Source: Zeugodacus cucurbitae (Eukaryota > Arthropoda > Insecta > Diptera > Tephritidae). From it: a stretch of 64,000 nt of DNA. Both the position numbers and the translations under genes were made by a program. Location: the NCBI RefSeq assembly GCF_028554725.1, contig NC_071672.1, positions 32,632,944 through 32,696,943 of the forward strand. Reading direction: 5' to 3'. Below, one piece after another: positions 11,865-26,100 of the stretch. Positions within the stretch are counted from its first letter, which is position 1. Every line of letters starts with the position of its first letter. The notes under the pieces are model-generated. The model was not told where the DNA came from. It searched no databases and was given only the letters and a program-made list of their open reading frames with translations.

Positions 11865-13018
11865 ATAGTCTCGCAACAAAGTTGCTAAGGAGAGTATTAT
11901 AGTTTTGTTCACAAAACGGTTGGTTGTAAGACCTAAAACTAAAGAAGTAGGGTTATATATATCAAAATGATCAGGGTGACGATTAAAGTTCAAATATGGA
12001 TGTATGTCTGTCCGTCCGTCCGTGCAAGCTGTAACTTGAGTAAAAATTGAGATATCTTGATAAATATTGGTAGACGTATTTCTCGGCACCATAAGAAGGT
12101 TAAGTTCGAAGATGTAACACTGCCACGCCCACAAAATGGCCATAACCGTAAACATATAAAGAGTTGGCGAAACCCGAAAAGACATAAAGTGCCACAACTA
12201 AGCCATAAATTAAGCTATGGAAGAAAAATTTGGTACGAAAGATCGCACATATTGGGATGTAATATTTTTGGGAAGTGGGCGTGGCCCCGCCCCCTATTAA
12301 GTTTTTCTCGTAAACTGCTAAAGCTATATTAAGAAACTTTCTAGAGTCGTTTCTTTTTGATACTACCTTTATTACAACCACGCCCACCTCCCATACGAAG
12401 GTTATGTTGAAAACTACTAAAAATGATTAAATTTCTTAAATTTCATTACGATGGTACAGAAGAGCTGAACTTAAAATAGAATACAAAATATTAAATGGGC
12501 GTGGTTCCATCCACTTATGGGTCAAAAACCATATCTCAGAAACTACTCGACCAAATTCAATGAATCGTCCTAGCTTCCCAATGATATGTTGTAAAAATAG
12601 TCCAAATAGGTTCACAACCGCGCCTACTTCTCATATACCAGAACTTTGAAGTCGATCTGAATCGTTTACTTTACAATATATAAAGTAAGCACTTGTGAAG
12701 ATATCGGAACAGAACTTTGCAAAAATACTGCATTTAAAGAGTGACATCGCCCTTCTCAGATATTTTGAAGAAATTTAGAGGGAATATGTTTCTTCTAATA
12801 ATATGTATGTCTCCGTGTATGTGTGAAATCGGGTCATAACTTCCCCTAGCTCCCATATATCTAATATTAGGGTTTTCAAACTTGCAATGGACTTTATACC
12901 ATATATATGTCGAATATGTGAGTCAAATTGATTGTTATATTTTATAAAATTAAATAAATAAATTGCGAGAGTATACAATGTTCGATGAAACCGGAACTTA
13001 GCCCTTTCTTACTTGTTT
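11865..13018 (-). repeat. DINE-1-like repeat, full-length copy, inverted
   Basis: Begins with the tail hairpin in inverse orientation (near CTCGCAACAAAGTTGCTAAG) and ends with CTTTCTTACTTGTTTT. Inside are the family marks: GTCCGTCCGTCCGTGCAAGC, CCACGCCCAC boxes and GAGATATC. It separates bt from Shal. The short ORFs in it are not genes. Confidence 0.8.
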
Positions 13019-13824
13019 TTCTTTTACTTTCTTGATTTCTTAAAAGCCTAAAATATTAAGTCTACTGTTCACCTTACAAAACACAGTTTGATTCATATTT
13101 GCCTGAACCAATCATTCCTCACGATAATAATATTAAATCTAGTAGAAAGAACTTTATAATTTTTATTTTAAATTTATTATTACATTATTTATAATGATCC
13201 GATTTATTTCAAATATATACAGTTTTGTTCAACAACTTGTTGAGATTTTGAAGATAATTGCATAATGTCACTCTTATAGAAACCCTTGTTGCTATTGGCA
13301 AAAAACTGGGGGAGTCTATTCTTGAAGTAGCAACTTGTTTTGAGAAAAGAGGAATAACTTATTTTTTCTATCTATATATAATATTATTATATAAAAATAA
13401 GTTATTTAGTTTGAACATTAATTGAATAAATAAACACTTTCATATTTACATATGAACTGATTTTTTATTTATCGGTCGGACATTTTTTATTAGATAAGCC
13501 AAACAATGAGCAGAAATCAGCGCATGCAAATGTTGGCTGTTCGAATTGGAACCGAACGGATACGTTTATTTTATTTATTCAACCGTTCTAGTTTTTGTTT
13601 ACGAAAATTTTTAGGATTGGTACATTAAATTCCAAGACCTTGTCTGTATGGACAATTTCCGTGTAGCGGATATACCAGAAACATTTATTTTGCTTTGGTA
13701 TTTTAATGTAATGTCTCTTTTTCCTTACCTTATTGGTTAATTTAATTTTTTTTTTTCAAATTGTTTAGAATTCTTTCTAGTATCAATTTATACACTGAAA
13801 TATTTATTTTGTTTTCGTAGAATT

Positions 13825-13830
13825 TTTATT
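13825..13830 (-). promoter_or_regulatory. Candidate Shal poly(A) signal
   Basis: TTTATT on the plus strand (AATAAA on the gene strand), about 220 bases past the Shal stop. Other matches lie at 13803-13808 and 13684-13689. 13019-14052 otherwise holds AT-rich 3' UTR or intergenic sequence. Confidence 0.35.
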
Positions 13831-14052
13831 ATACAAAATAATGGCAAACAATTGTTATCAACTGTATTTGAATGATTTGAGCTAAAACCAATACTTAGTT
13901 TTGAGATACCGTTATTTCAATTACATTAAGTTACAAAGTAATGTATACGACTATTATATTTAGGTAAGTGATATTCTCAATATGTAATCATTAAATATTT
14001 CATGAATTAGTCATTACATACTACAACTTTTTGTAAATAAGAACATTACGCA

Positions 14053-14148
14053 TTAAAAGGAAGCCTCCACCAGGTAAGTGCCGTCCAGTGGCTGATTGTT
14101 TTCATTATTTTGAACATTGCCCGAGGCCGGCATGTACTTTCCGCAAGA
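14053..14148 (-). CDS. Shal: Shal exon 5: C-terminus and stop
   Basis: Acceptor CATTTCAG before 14148. 31 codons, SCGKYMPASGNVQNNENNQP to TYLVEASF, then TAA at 14055-14053. The ending is that of Drosophila Shal. Confidence 0.92.
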   Translation of the reverse strand, partial: SCGKYMPASGNVQNNENNQPLDGTYLVEASF

Positions 14149-17100
14149 CTGAAATGAAGAATTTTTCATTAAAATCTTACAGTAACAGCTATGTTTTATA
14201 AGCACAAGCATTTATTCACGTCTTTAATGATGTTGCAACACAATCTACCATATAATACTCAGATCACAACACACACCACCTAGGCGATTGAAACCAATTT
14301 AAAAATAAACTTTTTAAATACATTTCTTTGATATGCTGAATAGTTTAAATATATAATTGTATATATATAACAAGTAAGGAAGAGCTAAGTTCGGGTGTAA
14401 CCGAACATTTTATACTCTCGCAATTTATTTATTTGACTTTATTTATATAATGTAATACACAATTTGACCCACATATTCGTCATATATATTGTATAAAGTC
14501 CATTGAAAATTGGAAACCATAATATTGGACTAGAAGCACCGAGGTCCTCGTGTTCGATAAATGGGGCCTTAAAAACCTATGGTCCGATTTCGGCAATTTT
14601 TAAAATGGGGCTGCCACACTATATACATAGTATTTGTGCAAAGTTCTGCACCGATATCTTCACTAGTGCTTACTTTATATATTGTAATGTAAACGATTCA
14701 GATCGTCTTCAAGGTTCTGGTATATAGGAAGTAGGCGTGGTTGTGAAGCGATTTGGACTATTTTCACAACATATCATTGAGATGTAACGAAACTAATACA
14801 AACCAAGTTTCATTGAAATCGGTCGAGTAGTTCCTGAGATATGGTTTTTGACCCATAAGTGGGCGACGCCACACCCATTTTCCATTTTGTAAAAAAATCT
14901 GAGTGCAGCTTCCATCTGCCATTTCTTGTGTGAAATTTACTGTTTCTGCCGTTTTTCGTTAGTGAGTTAACCCACTTTTAGTAATTTTCAACCTAACCTT
15001 TGTATGGGAGGTGGGCGTGGTTATTATCCGATTTCTTTCATTTTTGAACTGTACTAAGAAGTGGCTAAACAAAACGACTGCAGAAAGTTTGGTTTATATA
15101 GCTCTATTGGTTTCCGAGATATGTACAAAAAACCAATTTGAGGGCGGGACCACGCCCACCTCCCCAAAAAAATTACATCCAAATGTGCCCCTCCCTATGT
15201 TCCAAATTTCATTTTCATAACTTTATTTATGGCTTAGTTATGACACTGTATAGGTTTTCGGTTTCCGCCATTTTGTGGGCGTGGCAGTGGACCGATTTTG
15301 CCCATTTTCGAAAGCAACCTCCTCAGGGTGCCAAGGAACATGTGTTCCAAGTTTCATTAAGATATCATAATTTTTACTCAAGTTATCGCTTGCACGGACA
15401 GACGGACGGACAGACATCCGGATTTCAAATCCACTCGTCATCCTGATCATTTATATATATATAACCTCATATCTAACTCTTATATTTCTTGGTGACACAA
15501 ACAACCGTTATGTGAACAAAACTATTATACACTGTGCAACAGGTTGCGAGAGTATAAAAATAATTGGTTTTCTGCTCTGAAACGCACTTCACCCCTTAAA
15601 AAAATTATTTTTAATAATGAGTGCGAGTTAGTAGATTTTAATGGGAACACAAAACATTGTACGAGGCGCGAACACGCCCACTCTGTAAAAAAGTTGAAAC
15701 CATATATGCCCCACTCAACTGTGATCCTCTTTACCAATTTTATAGCTTATTTTAAAGTACAGTTACAATTCTTTCTAGATTTGCGCTTAACGCCATTTTA
15801 GGGGTACATATTTACCCAGTTATTTTATTTTTTACTCAAACCATCCATCAAGTTAAAGGGTCAACAAGTAAGGAAGGAGCAAAGTTCGGGTGCGACTATA
15901 CATTTTACTCTCTCATTGACTGGACTTTAGTACAGCATCTAACGATTTCGGGGTTAAAATGAATATGGTAGGATAGAGGGGATCCTTCAGATTAACAATG
16001 TATACAATAATAGCTGCAGGAGACTTATAGTTTTCGAGTTATTCGCGCATTTAAAAATTGACAAATTTTAATACGTTAGTTCTCGATATATTTGGAATTT
16101 ATACACTTACACTTCACTAAATTCTATCGACGTATTTTTATACTCTCGCAACAAAGTTGCTAAAGAGAGAGTATTATAGCTTTGTTCACATAACGGTTGT
16201 TTGTAACACCTAAAACTAAACGAGTTAGATATTGAGTTATATATACCAAAGTGATCAGGGTGACGAGCAGATGTCTGTCTGTGCAAGCCACCTGAATAAC
16301 AACAAACATAGATTACCGGTCGAGCTATTCAAATACGACGGCAATGAACAGATAAGGTTCATACATCTGCTTCGTTGTAGAATTTGGTCGGAAAAAAGCA
16401 TGCCTGATGATTGGAATCTCAGAGCTGTCTGCCCAATCCATAAAAGTCTGCGCCAATTACCGTGGTATAAGTCTCCTCAATATCGCATATAAGGTCCTGT
16501 CGAGCGAAAAGACTAAAGCCCACCGTCAACGAACTGATTGGACCTTATCAGTGTGGCTTTAGACCAGGAAAATCCACCATGGACCATATATTGACCATGC
16601 GCCAAATCATGGAAAAGACATGAAAGAGAATAATCGATACTCACCACCTTCTCATCGATTTTAAAGCTGCTTTCGACAGCACGGAACGCAGTTGCCTCTA
16701 TGCCGCGATGTCTGAATTAGGTATCCCTGCAAAACTAATACGGCTATGTAAACTGACGTTGAGCAACACCAAAAGCTCCGTCAGGATCGAGAAGGACCTC
16801 TCCGAGCCGATCGATACCAAACGAGGCTTCAGACAGGGCGACTCACTATCGTGCGACTTCTTCATTATATTGCTGGAAAAAATACGAGCTGCAAAGCTAA
16901 ATAGAGAAGGTACAATCTTTTATAGGATTGTACAGCTGCTGGCGTACGCCGATGATATTGATATCATCGGAAGCAACAACCGCGCCGTTTGTTTTGTTTT
17001 TTCCAGACTGGATAAGTAAGCGAAGCGTATGGGTCTGGTGATGAATGAGGACAAGACGAAATATCTCTTGTCATCAAACAAACAGTCAGCGCACACGCGC

Positions 17101-20100
17101 TTTGGCTCCCACGTCACTGTTGACAGTCATAACTTTGAAGTCGTAGATACTTTCGTCTACTTGGGAACCAGTAATAACAACACCAACAATGTCAGCCTCG
17201 AAATCCAACGCGGAATCACTCTTGCCAACAGGTGCTACTTTGGACTGAGTAGGCAATTGAAAAGTAAAGTCCACTGTCGACGAACCAAAATCAAACTCAA
17301 CAAGTCGCTCATTATTCTCGTCCTGATGTAGAAGCGTGGACGATGACAACATTCGATGAGACGACTCTTGGGGTTTTTGAGAGAAAGGTTTTGCACAAGA
17401 TTAATGGTCCTCTAAACATTGGCAACGGCGAATACCGCAGACGATGGAACGATGAGCTGTACGATTTATACGACAACATTGACATAGTTCAGCGAATAAA
17501 AAGACAGCTACGCTGGCTAGGTCATTTAGGCGGTTCCTACGCAAATAATATACATATATATATATACTAGAGCGGGTCGATTTTTTTTCACATAAAGCGG
17601 CTAGCAAAAGCGAAATCTACAGAAAATTCTAAAAATGTTTTGCCAAGAAACCATGGGTCTAAAATTAATTCCTAGTTCGCGCAGAGCGACTTTAGATTTT
17701 GAGGTCATACTTATTAAATTGTACTCAAAAACCTATAGGTTTAAAAATAACAGCATGCCATGCAATTAATGCAGTAATAGCAGGCTTTTGTAACTTATTT
17801 GTTTTTTTTTTTCACGTGGCTGAGCAAAACAATAAAAAAAGCAATCGTACGGTACTCTTACCATACGAGTGGTCTGCGTTGAATAAACAATAGTGTGTTC
17901 TAAATAATTTTTTTCAAGTTTTAAATAGTTTTCGAGAAATAAATTATAATGGGAACGTCTGCAATATCAGTTGATTCCACCAATTCAGAAATTGATACAA
18001 TTTCAATGAACTCCGGGTGTTGCGCTCTTCGCAGTCTGAATATTGGCTTTCCAACAGATTTAAGCGATCTAAATCTACCAAGTAATCGTGACGTATTAAA
18101 TTACTATTTATTTTTAAAATAACAAAAAAAGCAATCGTACGGTAATCTTAACGCACAAGTGGCAAGAAACAAATTGGAATAAACTAAACACTCCGTTTAT
18201 CAAAGAAAAAACTGACTCGAAAAAACTGAAAACATTGCTAAATAAATATCATAATGAAATAAAATTTAAAAGTAGACCAAGTAAGTCTTCAACGTTTCTG
18301 GAAACAATTGATCAAGTGTTTTATATTGGAAAATGTCAGTGTGCAAAAACATTGTCTTGCTGCTGTGGTTTAATACCCATTGAACTCCAAGAGTTTATGA
18401 TTGATCAGCACAGTAAGAGGAAGCTAACCATTCCCGAATTCGAGGCGATTGCTGTTGACCAACAATCAACACTGGCGCCAACTAGTCTTGATCCAACTGC
18501 AAGAGAGCCAAGTTCGTCGAAAAAAGAATATACCAAAAGGTACGATACTCCTAATTTCGTCATGGCGTGCGAGAGGTTTGGAACCGGTAATAGGGTTGCT
18601 TCTTTTTGGCCACATCGCTTTTCAATACTATTAACTTTAAAGATGAAAATGGGGAACCAATAATTATGGACAAATCTAAAGTTTCACGTGAAAGAAAGAA
18701 ATGTAGGGATTCTCTTCGAAGGAAGCAACGCAATGACTGTGATCTGGTAGCCTTCTCCTTTGATGGCAGAAAAAACAACTCTCTGACGAGCGAAGAAGAA
18801 AATGAAAGATCTCATCCGAGAATGGTAAAATAATCACATTTAGTGGTTCTTAAGCCTGAGAGCAGATTGTTGGGTTACGTAATAGTCGACGCCGAGGACG
18901 CTAAAACAAAACAGAGGCAATTGTGCGAGTTCCTTATAGAAAAATATATGTCCCTTGAGAGACTGATTGGAATTTGCTGTGATGGAGAAGCAACAAACAC
19001 AGGTTCTGAATATGGAATTTTGAGGAGATTCGAAGTCATGTTGAATATATCATTTCACTGGTTTGTTTGTTTATTAAACTTTAATGAACTTCCATTTCAT
19101 CACTTGTTCTCCCCATTAGAAAAGTCCACTACAAGCGTACCGCGCATAGCTAGTGGGATAATAACAAAGCAAATCGAAACATGCGAGGAGATGACGGTAA
19201 GCAAACAATTGTTTTAAAGAGCCTAGCAGGTATATTTTAATCTGAGCTAAATAAATAAAATCTTTCTGTAGGCTGTAACCGACTTTGAGGCCATTTCGTT
19301 GGGAGATATGCCTCCACCCATTCATGAAAAAAACGCTCTCGACTGACGTTCAGCACTTGAATCGAATGGAAAATGTAGTTTGTGATGGCTTCTGCCCCGA
19401 AAATTTAGCCAGTATGAAACCGGTACAAATTGTACACTCTCGATGGCTAACAAAGACAAGCAGCCTCTTACGTTTATACGTGACAACTAGTTCACCATCA
19501 TCGAATTTAAAAACTTTGGCAACTTACTAATGAAAGTTTACGTACCGATGTACTTTAACAATAAGTTCTACAACTCAGTTGTATACGGCAGTCTCTTGTT
19601 TTTTAAATTTATACGGTCCACGCGATATTTACCACCAACGCTGCGAGAAATTGTTAACACTGTAATCCAAAATAATTCATACTTCGCTCATCCTGAAAAT
19701 TTCTTACTGGCAATGCTTTATGATAAGAGAAAAGATGTTCGCGAAAGAGCCATAAAAAGATACTACATTATCGTAATAAAGTTTGTGATCCGACTAATCT
19801 AATGGTTTATGATAAAAAGCGCGCAATAAATTTTGAATGCTCAGACTACTTTGATCTGGTTGACCTAGATGATGACAGTGTTTTGTCTGAGCCTCCATTC
19901 TCAGCAAACATTCCATAGGAACACTTGTTGCAGTTTATTGAGTCTGATGATTTGCCGTTTACTGACCTAGGGATTTTATATCTAGGGTGCCTAATACTTT
20001 TGGCCAAGGCTGTATCTTTCAAATGAATCAAAATAAATAAAAAGGAAGAATTCTACGACCACTCTTAGAACAGCGAAAATCATTATCTAATACAGTGATC

Positions 20101-23100
20101 CCCACTTAAGTGCCCTCGGTTTATGTGCCTTTCCCGCTTAAGTGACCATATTTTGCGTCTTCGTTGTTTTTTCTCTAAATTTACATATAAAATTCCCCGC
20201 TTAAGAGCGTCCGCTTAAGTGCATTTCCCGCTTAAATGCCTGTAATATTTAAGCCACAAATACAAAATTGTTTGCAATTTTACTCTTTTAAGTGCCTTTT
20301 CATATTTGTGACATTTAATGCGCTGAGAATTGTCAAAAGGAAAATATATAACCGGTTTTGTTAAGGGTTTTTCCCTATTTATTGTTATTACTAAGTATTT
20401 TTGTTATTAATAATAAATAAATGTGATTTTCTACTACACACCAGGAGATGGCGAACCCGATCCCCCAATTGATGACGATGGAACAGATGTTCCATTAGTC
20501 GTCCATGAAGAAATTCGAATAGCAATTACCCGCTTGAAGAACAACAAAGCAGCGGGAGCCGATAGATTACCGACAGAGCTATTCAAATACGGCGGTGAAG
20601 AACTGATAAGGTGCATGCATCAGCTACTTTGCAGAATATGGTCGGAAGAAAGTATGCCCGACGATTGGAATCTCAGTGTGCTCTGCCCAATCCATAAAAA
20701 GGGATATCCCACAATCTGATAAGTCTCCTAAATATCGCATACAAAGTTCTATCGAGCGTACTGTGTGAAAGCCCACCGTCAACAAACTGATTGGACCTTA
20801 TCAGTGTGTCTTTAGACCTGGAAAATCGACAACTGACCAGATATTCACCATGCGCCAAATCATTTGTGGTCAGCTGTCGCTACGTCTTGTCGTGTCGTCG
20901 TCTTTGTGTTCAGCACTTTCTACGACGACAAGGACATAGTTCAACGAATAAAAATACAGTGGCTACGCTGGATAGGTCATGTTGTCCGAATGGACGAAAA
21001 CACTCCAGCCCTGAAAGTGTTCGATGCAGTACCCGCCGGAGGAAGCCGAGGAGGGGAAGGCCTCCACTCCGTTGGAGGGACCAGGTGGAGAGCGACCTGG
21101 TTACACTTGGGATCTCCAACTGGCGCCGAACTGCGAAGGTGAGAGAGAAGTGGCGGATTATCGTCGATTCGGCTATAACCGGCTTAACGGTTGCAACGCC
21201 AATCACATACATACGATAGGTTGAGTGCACGCGCAATTTCGATGCTGATTACTTAAACTATACGGTTCATGTCAAATTCCGGGAGATTTGTGTTGAAAAT
21301 GAAGACAAAGCCGTGAATTATCCAGTTGATTTTCTAAATTCTTTGGATTTGCCTGGCATGCCGTCGCATCATTTGCGTCTCAATATTGGATCTGTCATTA
21401 CTATGTTTCGCAAAACAAATAATCAAAACAAATAATTTCGCCCAGGGCAACGTCTGCGTGGTCAGCTAGTACTATGTAGTATATGTGTGCTGGTGTAATT
21501 CCAGGACCGATTTCTCTATTTTCACCACCAAGCTAAAGGGTGATCCAAGTAAACGTACTTTATTCAATAGCCTTTTTTCAACAGATCTCGCGTGAGTCGT
21601 GTCAAGCTGTTATGTTATTTAGTTCGGCACTTCATCATGGAATGACTTACGTCTGAACAACCTTTAAAAATTGTTTTATTACGAAAATTCACATTCTGTA
21701 AAGAATGTGTTTCGCGAAGACTGTGGAGAGTCGATTCGGCGCCGTACGTAACAACTCGGACTGACGTATGGAACGACTCGCGCACTTTACTTCGAGATGT
21801 AGGCCGGTGGAATCATGGGGACCGTTAACGCGACACATCTCGGCAACATTTGGTTTAAAAAAGATGATGCCATTTCCCACACATCACAATCAATGGATTT
21901 ATTGAGGGAACACTTCGGTGAGCGGATAATTGCACATTTTGAGCCGGCAGATTGGCCACCGAGATCGTGCGACAACACGCCGTTAAATTTTTTCCTGTGT
22001 CATTCGCCAGTTACCAGTCGAAATGCTCGAAAGAGTCACCGAAAATTGGACTCGACGGATGTACTATCTGAGACGTAGCCGCGGGTAACATTTAAAAAGA
22101 TTGTCTTTAAATAATAAATGTCGTAGAATGCTATTTCGAATGATAATAATCAACCACTATTAAATTTGAATCATCTGTTTTTTTTTCATTAAAAAATTAG
22201 GGAACCTCAAAATTACGGCCATATATGAAGTATTTTTGTCCCGTAAAAATTGTGTTTTTTGCCTAGAATTCGGCATCCATTATTAGACGAAATCGTGTGT
22301 TGATTACATGTTGTGGTTGTATGAAACCACAGTACATCCAAACTAATATGTTTTCTTAATGAGAAAATATAATCGAATATCAAAAATAAAACAAAAATTA
22401 ATATATTTTGTCTATGGGCGCTAAGGACACATACATATTTATCAAACAGGAATTTCATGTAAATCTCCAGTAAAATATATTTGTGGTTGAGTTTAAGCAA
22501 TAGCAACAACTTTGGTACAAAGGCAGGCATGCTGGAATAAATATTAGACACTCTCAAGGCATAAAGCATAAAGCATAGAAGCACCGAGGTCCTCATGAAC
22601 GATATATAGGGGCCTTGAAAACCTATGGTCCGATTTCGGCGATTTTTAGAAAGGGGCTGCTACACTATAAATGCAGTATTTATGCAAAGTTCTGTTCCGA
22701 TATCTTCACTAGTGCTTACTTTACATATTGTAATTCAGGTCGACTTCAAAGTTCTGGTATATTGGAAGTGGGCGTGGTTGTGAACCGATTTGGCCTATTT
22801 TCACAAGATATCATTGGGATGCAAGGATACTATTACAAACCAAGTTTCACTGATATTGGTCGATTAGTTTCGGAGAAATGGTTTTTGATCCATAAGTAGG
22901 CGGAGCCACACCCACTTAAAATTTTGTATACCAATTTGGGTGGAACCCTTCTGTACCTTCTTTACAATGAAATTAAAGGTTTCTGGTGTTTTCCCTTACT
23001 GAATTAAAGCATTTTTAGTAGTTTTCAACATAACCTTTGTATGGATGGTGGGCGTGGTTATAGCTCGATTTCCTCCATTTTTGGACTGCGTAAGGTAGTA

Positions 23101-26100
23101 CTTTAACGAAAAGTTGATTCATATAGCATAAGTAGTTTACGAGATATGTAAAAAAACTTAGTAGGGGGCGGGGCCACGCCCACTTCCCCAAAAAAATTGC
23201 ACCCGAATATGCCCCTTAATAGTGCGATCCTTAGTTCCAAATAATTTTTTTTAATAACTTTATTTATGGCTTAGTTATGGCACTTTATGTGTTTACGGTT
23301 ATTGCCATTTTGTGGGCGTGGCAGTGTTCCATCTTCGAACTTAACCTTTTTATGGTGCCGAGGAATACGTCTACCAAGTTTCATCAAGATATCTCAATTT
23401 TTACTCAAGTTACAGCTTGCACGGACGGACGGACTGACAGACATCCATATTTGAACTTTAATCGTCACACTGATCATTTTGATATACTATATATAACCCT
23501 ACTCGTTTAGTTTCAGGTCTTACAACCAACCGTTATGTGAACAAAACTATAATACTCTCTTAGCAACTTTGTTGCGAGTGTATAAAAATAAGTATATTTA
23601 AATATAAACCAAAAGTAAAACTTTATTAATTCATTTAAAAATATAAGAAATACTAAAAATTCAATCAAAAATTAAAAATTGATAAAAAAGAAAATAAATT
23701 ATAAAAATATAATCCGTAGACGAGCTTGCTTTTTTACAGAAAATGTGTTCAAAGTTTGTTGAACAGATTATCCTTTATGTGGTAGTAAAGTTTCTAAGTA
23801 ACAACTGCACCTTCAGTTCTGTTTTCCCAGACTAGATACGGAAGTGAAGCGAATAAGTCTGGTGGTGAATGAGGACAAGACGAAATATCTCCAGTCATCA
23901 AACAAACAGTCAGCACACTCGCGTCTTGGCTCACTGTTGACAGTCAAGTCTTTGAACTTGTAGATACTTTCTTCTAGCAACACCAATAACGTCGGCCAAC
24001 AGGTGCTACTTTCTACTGAGCAGGCAATTGAATTGTAAAGTCCTCACTCGACGAACCAAGACCAAACCCTACAAGTCGCTCATCATTCCCGTCCTGTACC
24101 AGTCCAGTATCCGCCGGAGGAAACATAGGAAGAGGTAGACCGCCACTCCGTTGGAAAAATGAGGTGGAGAGCCACCTGGTTTCGCTTGGTATTTGCAATT
24201 AATTTTTGGCTATGAGAAGCTAGCAATTAATTTACGTCAACTTCATCCAACCGAAATCTAAACAAAATTCATGTTTAAAAAACTGGAAATTATCTTATAG
24301 AAAATGTAAAAATGATGATTTGAATATTAAAAAAATAACGGCAATTCGAAAAAAAACTACTACTCATAGCAAACATAAGACTTAGTTCAGTAACGACGAG
24401 AAAAAACGGATAGTGTAACGACGCAAAGCGTGGTCTTAATATATATGGTTATTATTATTTTTAAATTGTACCTGATAACGTTGAGAACAGCAACGGCCGC
24501 AACATGATTGCATTAAACCGACGGCACTATTTGTTGAATGGGCAGGACTAGCCATTGGGGATGGAGAACCAGTACGCTTCGGTTGACCATTGTATGGTAT
24601 TTCAAGCTCAACAAATTCGCGATCCTTTATTATTGTTAAATATTTATTATGTTAGTACACACATATACGCATAGAGTATTCAGACATTAGCCCACGCACA
24701 GCAATAAGTATACAGCAGAAATAGAGGAAAAAAAGTGGAAAACATTTACATATATAATAAGCTTAGGGTAATATATGTACATATATAGAAGTTATTTTAC
24801 AGATACATTCTATAAAAGCACATACGTATATTGAAAATTAAAAGGACATTTTATGTCAGTTAAAAACTGTTCAATACAAGTAGAAGTTGGTATGCTCATA
24901 TAGCCCTTACGCACAGCCAAATTAATGTAATATATTAAGATTATAATTGAGAAACCAGTTTTGCCCTTCGCACCGTCGTCAACTCGATTAACGATCATTA
25001 TACATTTTTGTTTTTGCTTTTCATAAAAAGTTGGTAAGCTTCAGTAGCAGTTTGATAACAACCCGCAGCGCTGCATTCCAGTTTCAACTCGATTCGTTTA
25101 AAAATTAATGTAGAAAAATTAAATTTTTCTTTTGTATGGCGCCTGTGCGAAAAGGCTATTACAATCTTTAAAATCAATAAAGTTATTTTCAAGATAACGA
25201 TATTTTTCGTATGTTTCAGCAGCTAAACAACTGAAAACTATGGTATTGTATTCTAATATCTAAAGATATGTTTTTATTTAATAAATGTTTATTTAATTGT
25301 TTGTTCGTCCCAATGTGATCCCATTAAAATTTGTCAACTAATTTGTTACACTTTGTAGTACATAGTATAAACATATGTACATATGTACCAATAATTGCCT
25401 TCATAGTTAATAATTAAGAATTAACAATAGTTATACAGAGGTAGTCAAAATTATTTACACATCGAACGTTTTTTTACAAGTTTCACAGAAAAAGCTTTTG
25501 ATTGTTGTTGTTGTTGTTGCAGAATAACATGCTATGTTGTTGGAAACTTTCATCTATTCCCGAGCGAATGAAGTCGGTTTGGCAAGAATAGCTAGATATA
25601 TATGGCGGAGATATAAACAAATGAACTGAAGACTCGCAGTAGTCAAAAGTATTTACACACAACATGAACTCTATTATCCTGTTCTTATTTAATGATAACT
25701 ATAAAATTTTGTATTAGTTCCTATTCTAAGGCGATAAATTCATAATAGGTTACATCACATTTGGCATCAATAACAGCCTGCTTTATGGTCCGAATTGATT
25801 CAACACAATTGTGCGCTAAGTTAACAGCTAATTTTGACCAAATGTCGATATTTTCGGCGTTTTCGGTTGTTATATCAATTGTCCTCTGATATTTAACGAA
25901 AGACCAAACATTTTGACTAAAGTTTTGGTTAAGCCTGTGCGGAGGTCAACTTGATTTGCTTCATTTAAAACTTTTGTAGGTAAAGATCCTTTATGAAATG
26001 GAGCATTGTCCTGTTGTGAAAGGTAGTCAATAGTTGGAAAAGGCCGACGGACCACTACAATGGCATGGTCATGTGAATTCTGATATATCCGGATGATTTA

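Larger units (their letters stand above)
14149..24471 (-). other. Shal intron 4, 10.3 kb, built of transposon sequence
   Basis: Almost all of it is covered by repeats described separately (DINE-like, RTE-like, unclassified coding repeat, pogo-like, Helitron, IS630-like). No host exon was found in it. Confidence 0.85.

Noticed and set aside
12057..12387. Overlapping ORFs in the 11.9-13.0 kb repeat
   Set aside because: They lie in a DINE-like non-coding repeat and similar chance ORFs recur at each copy.
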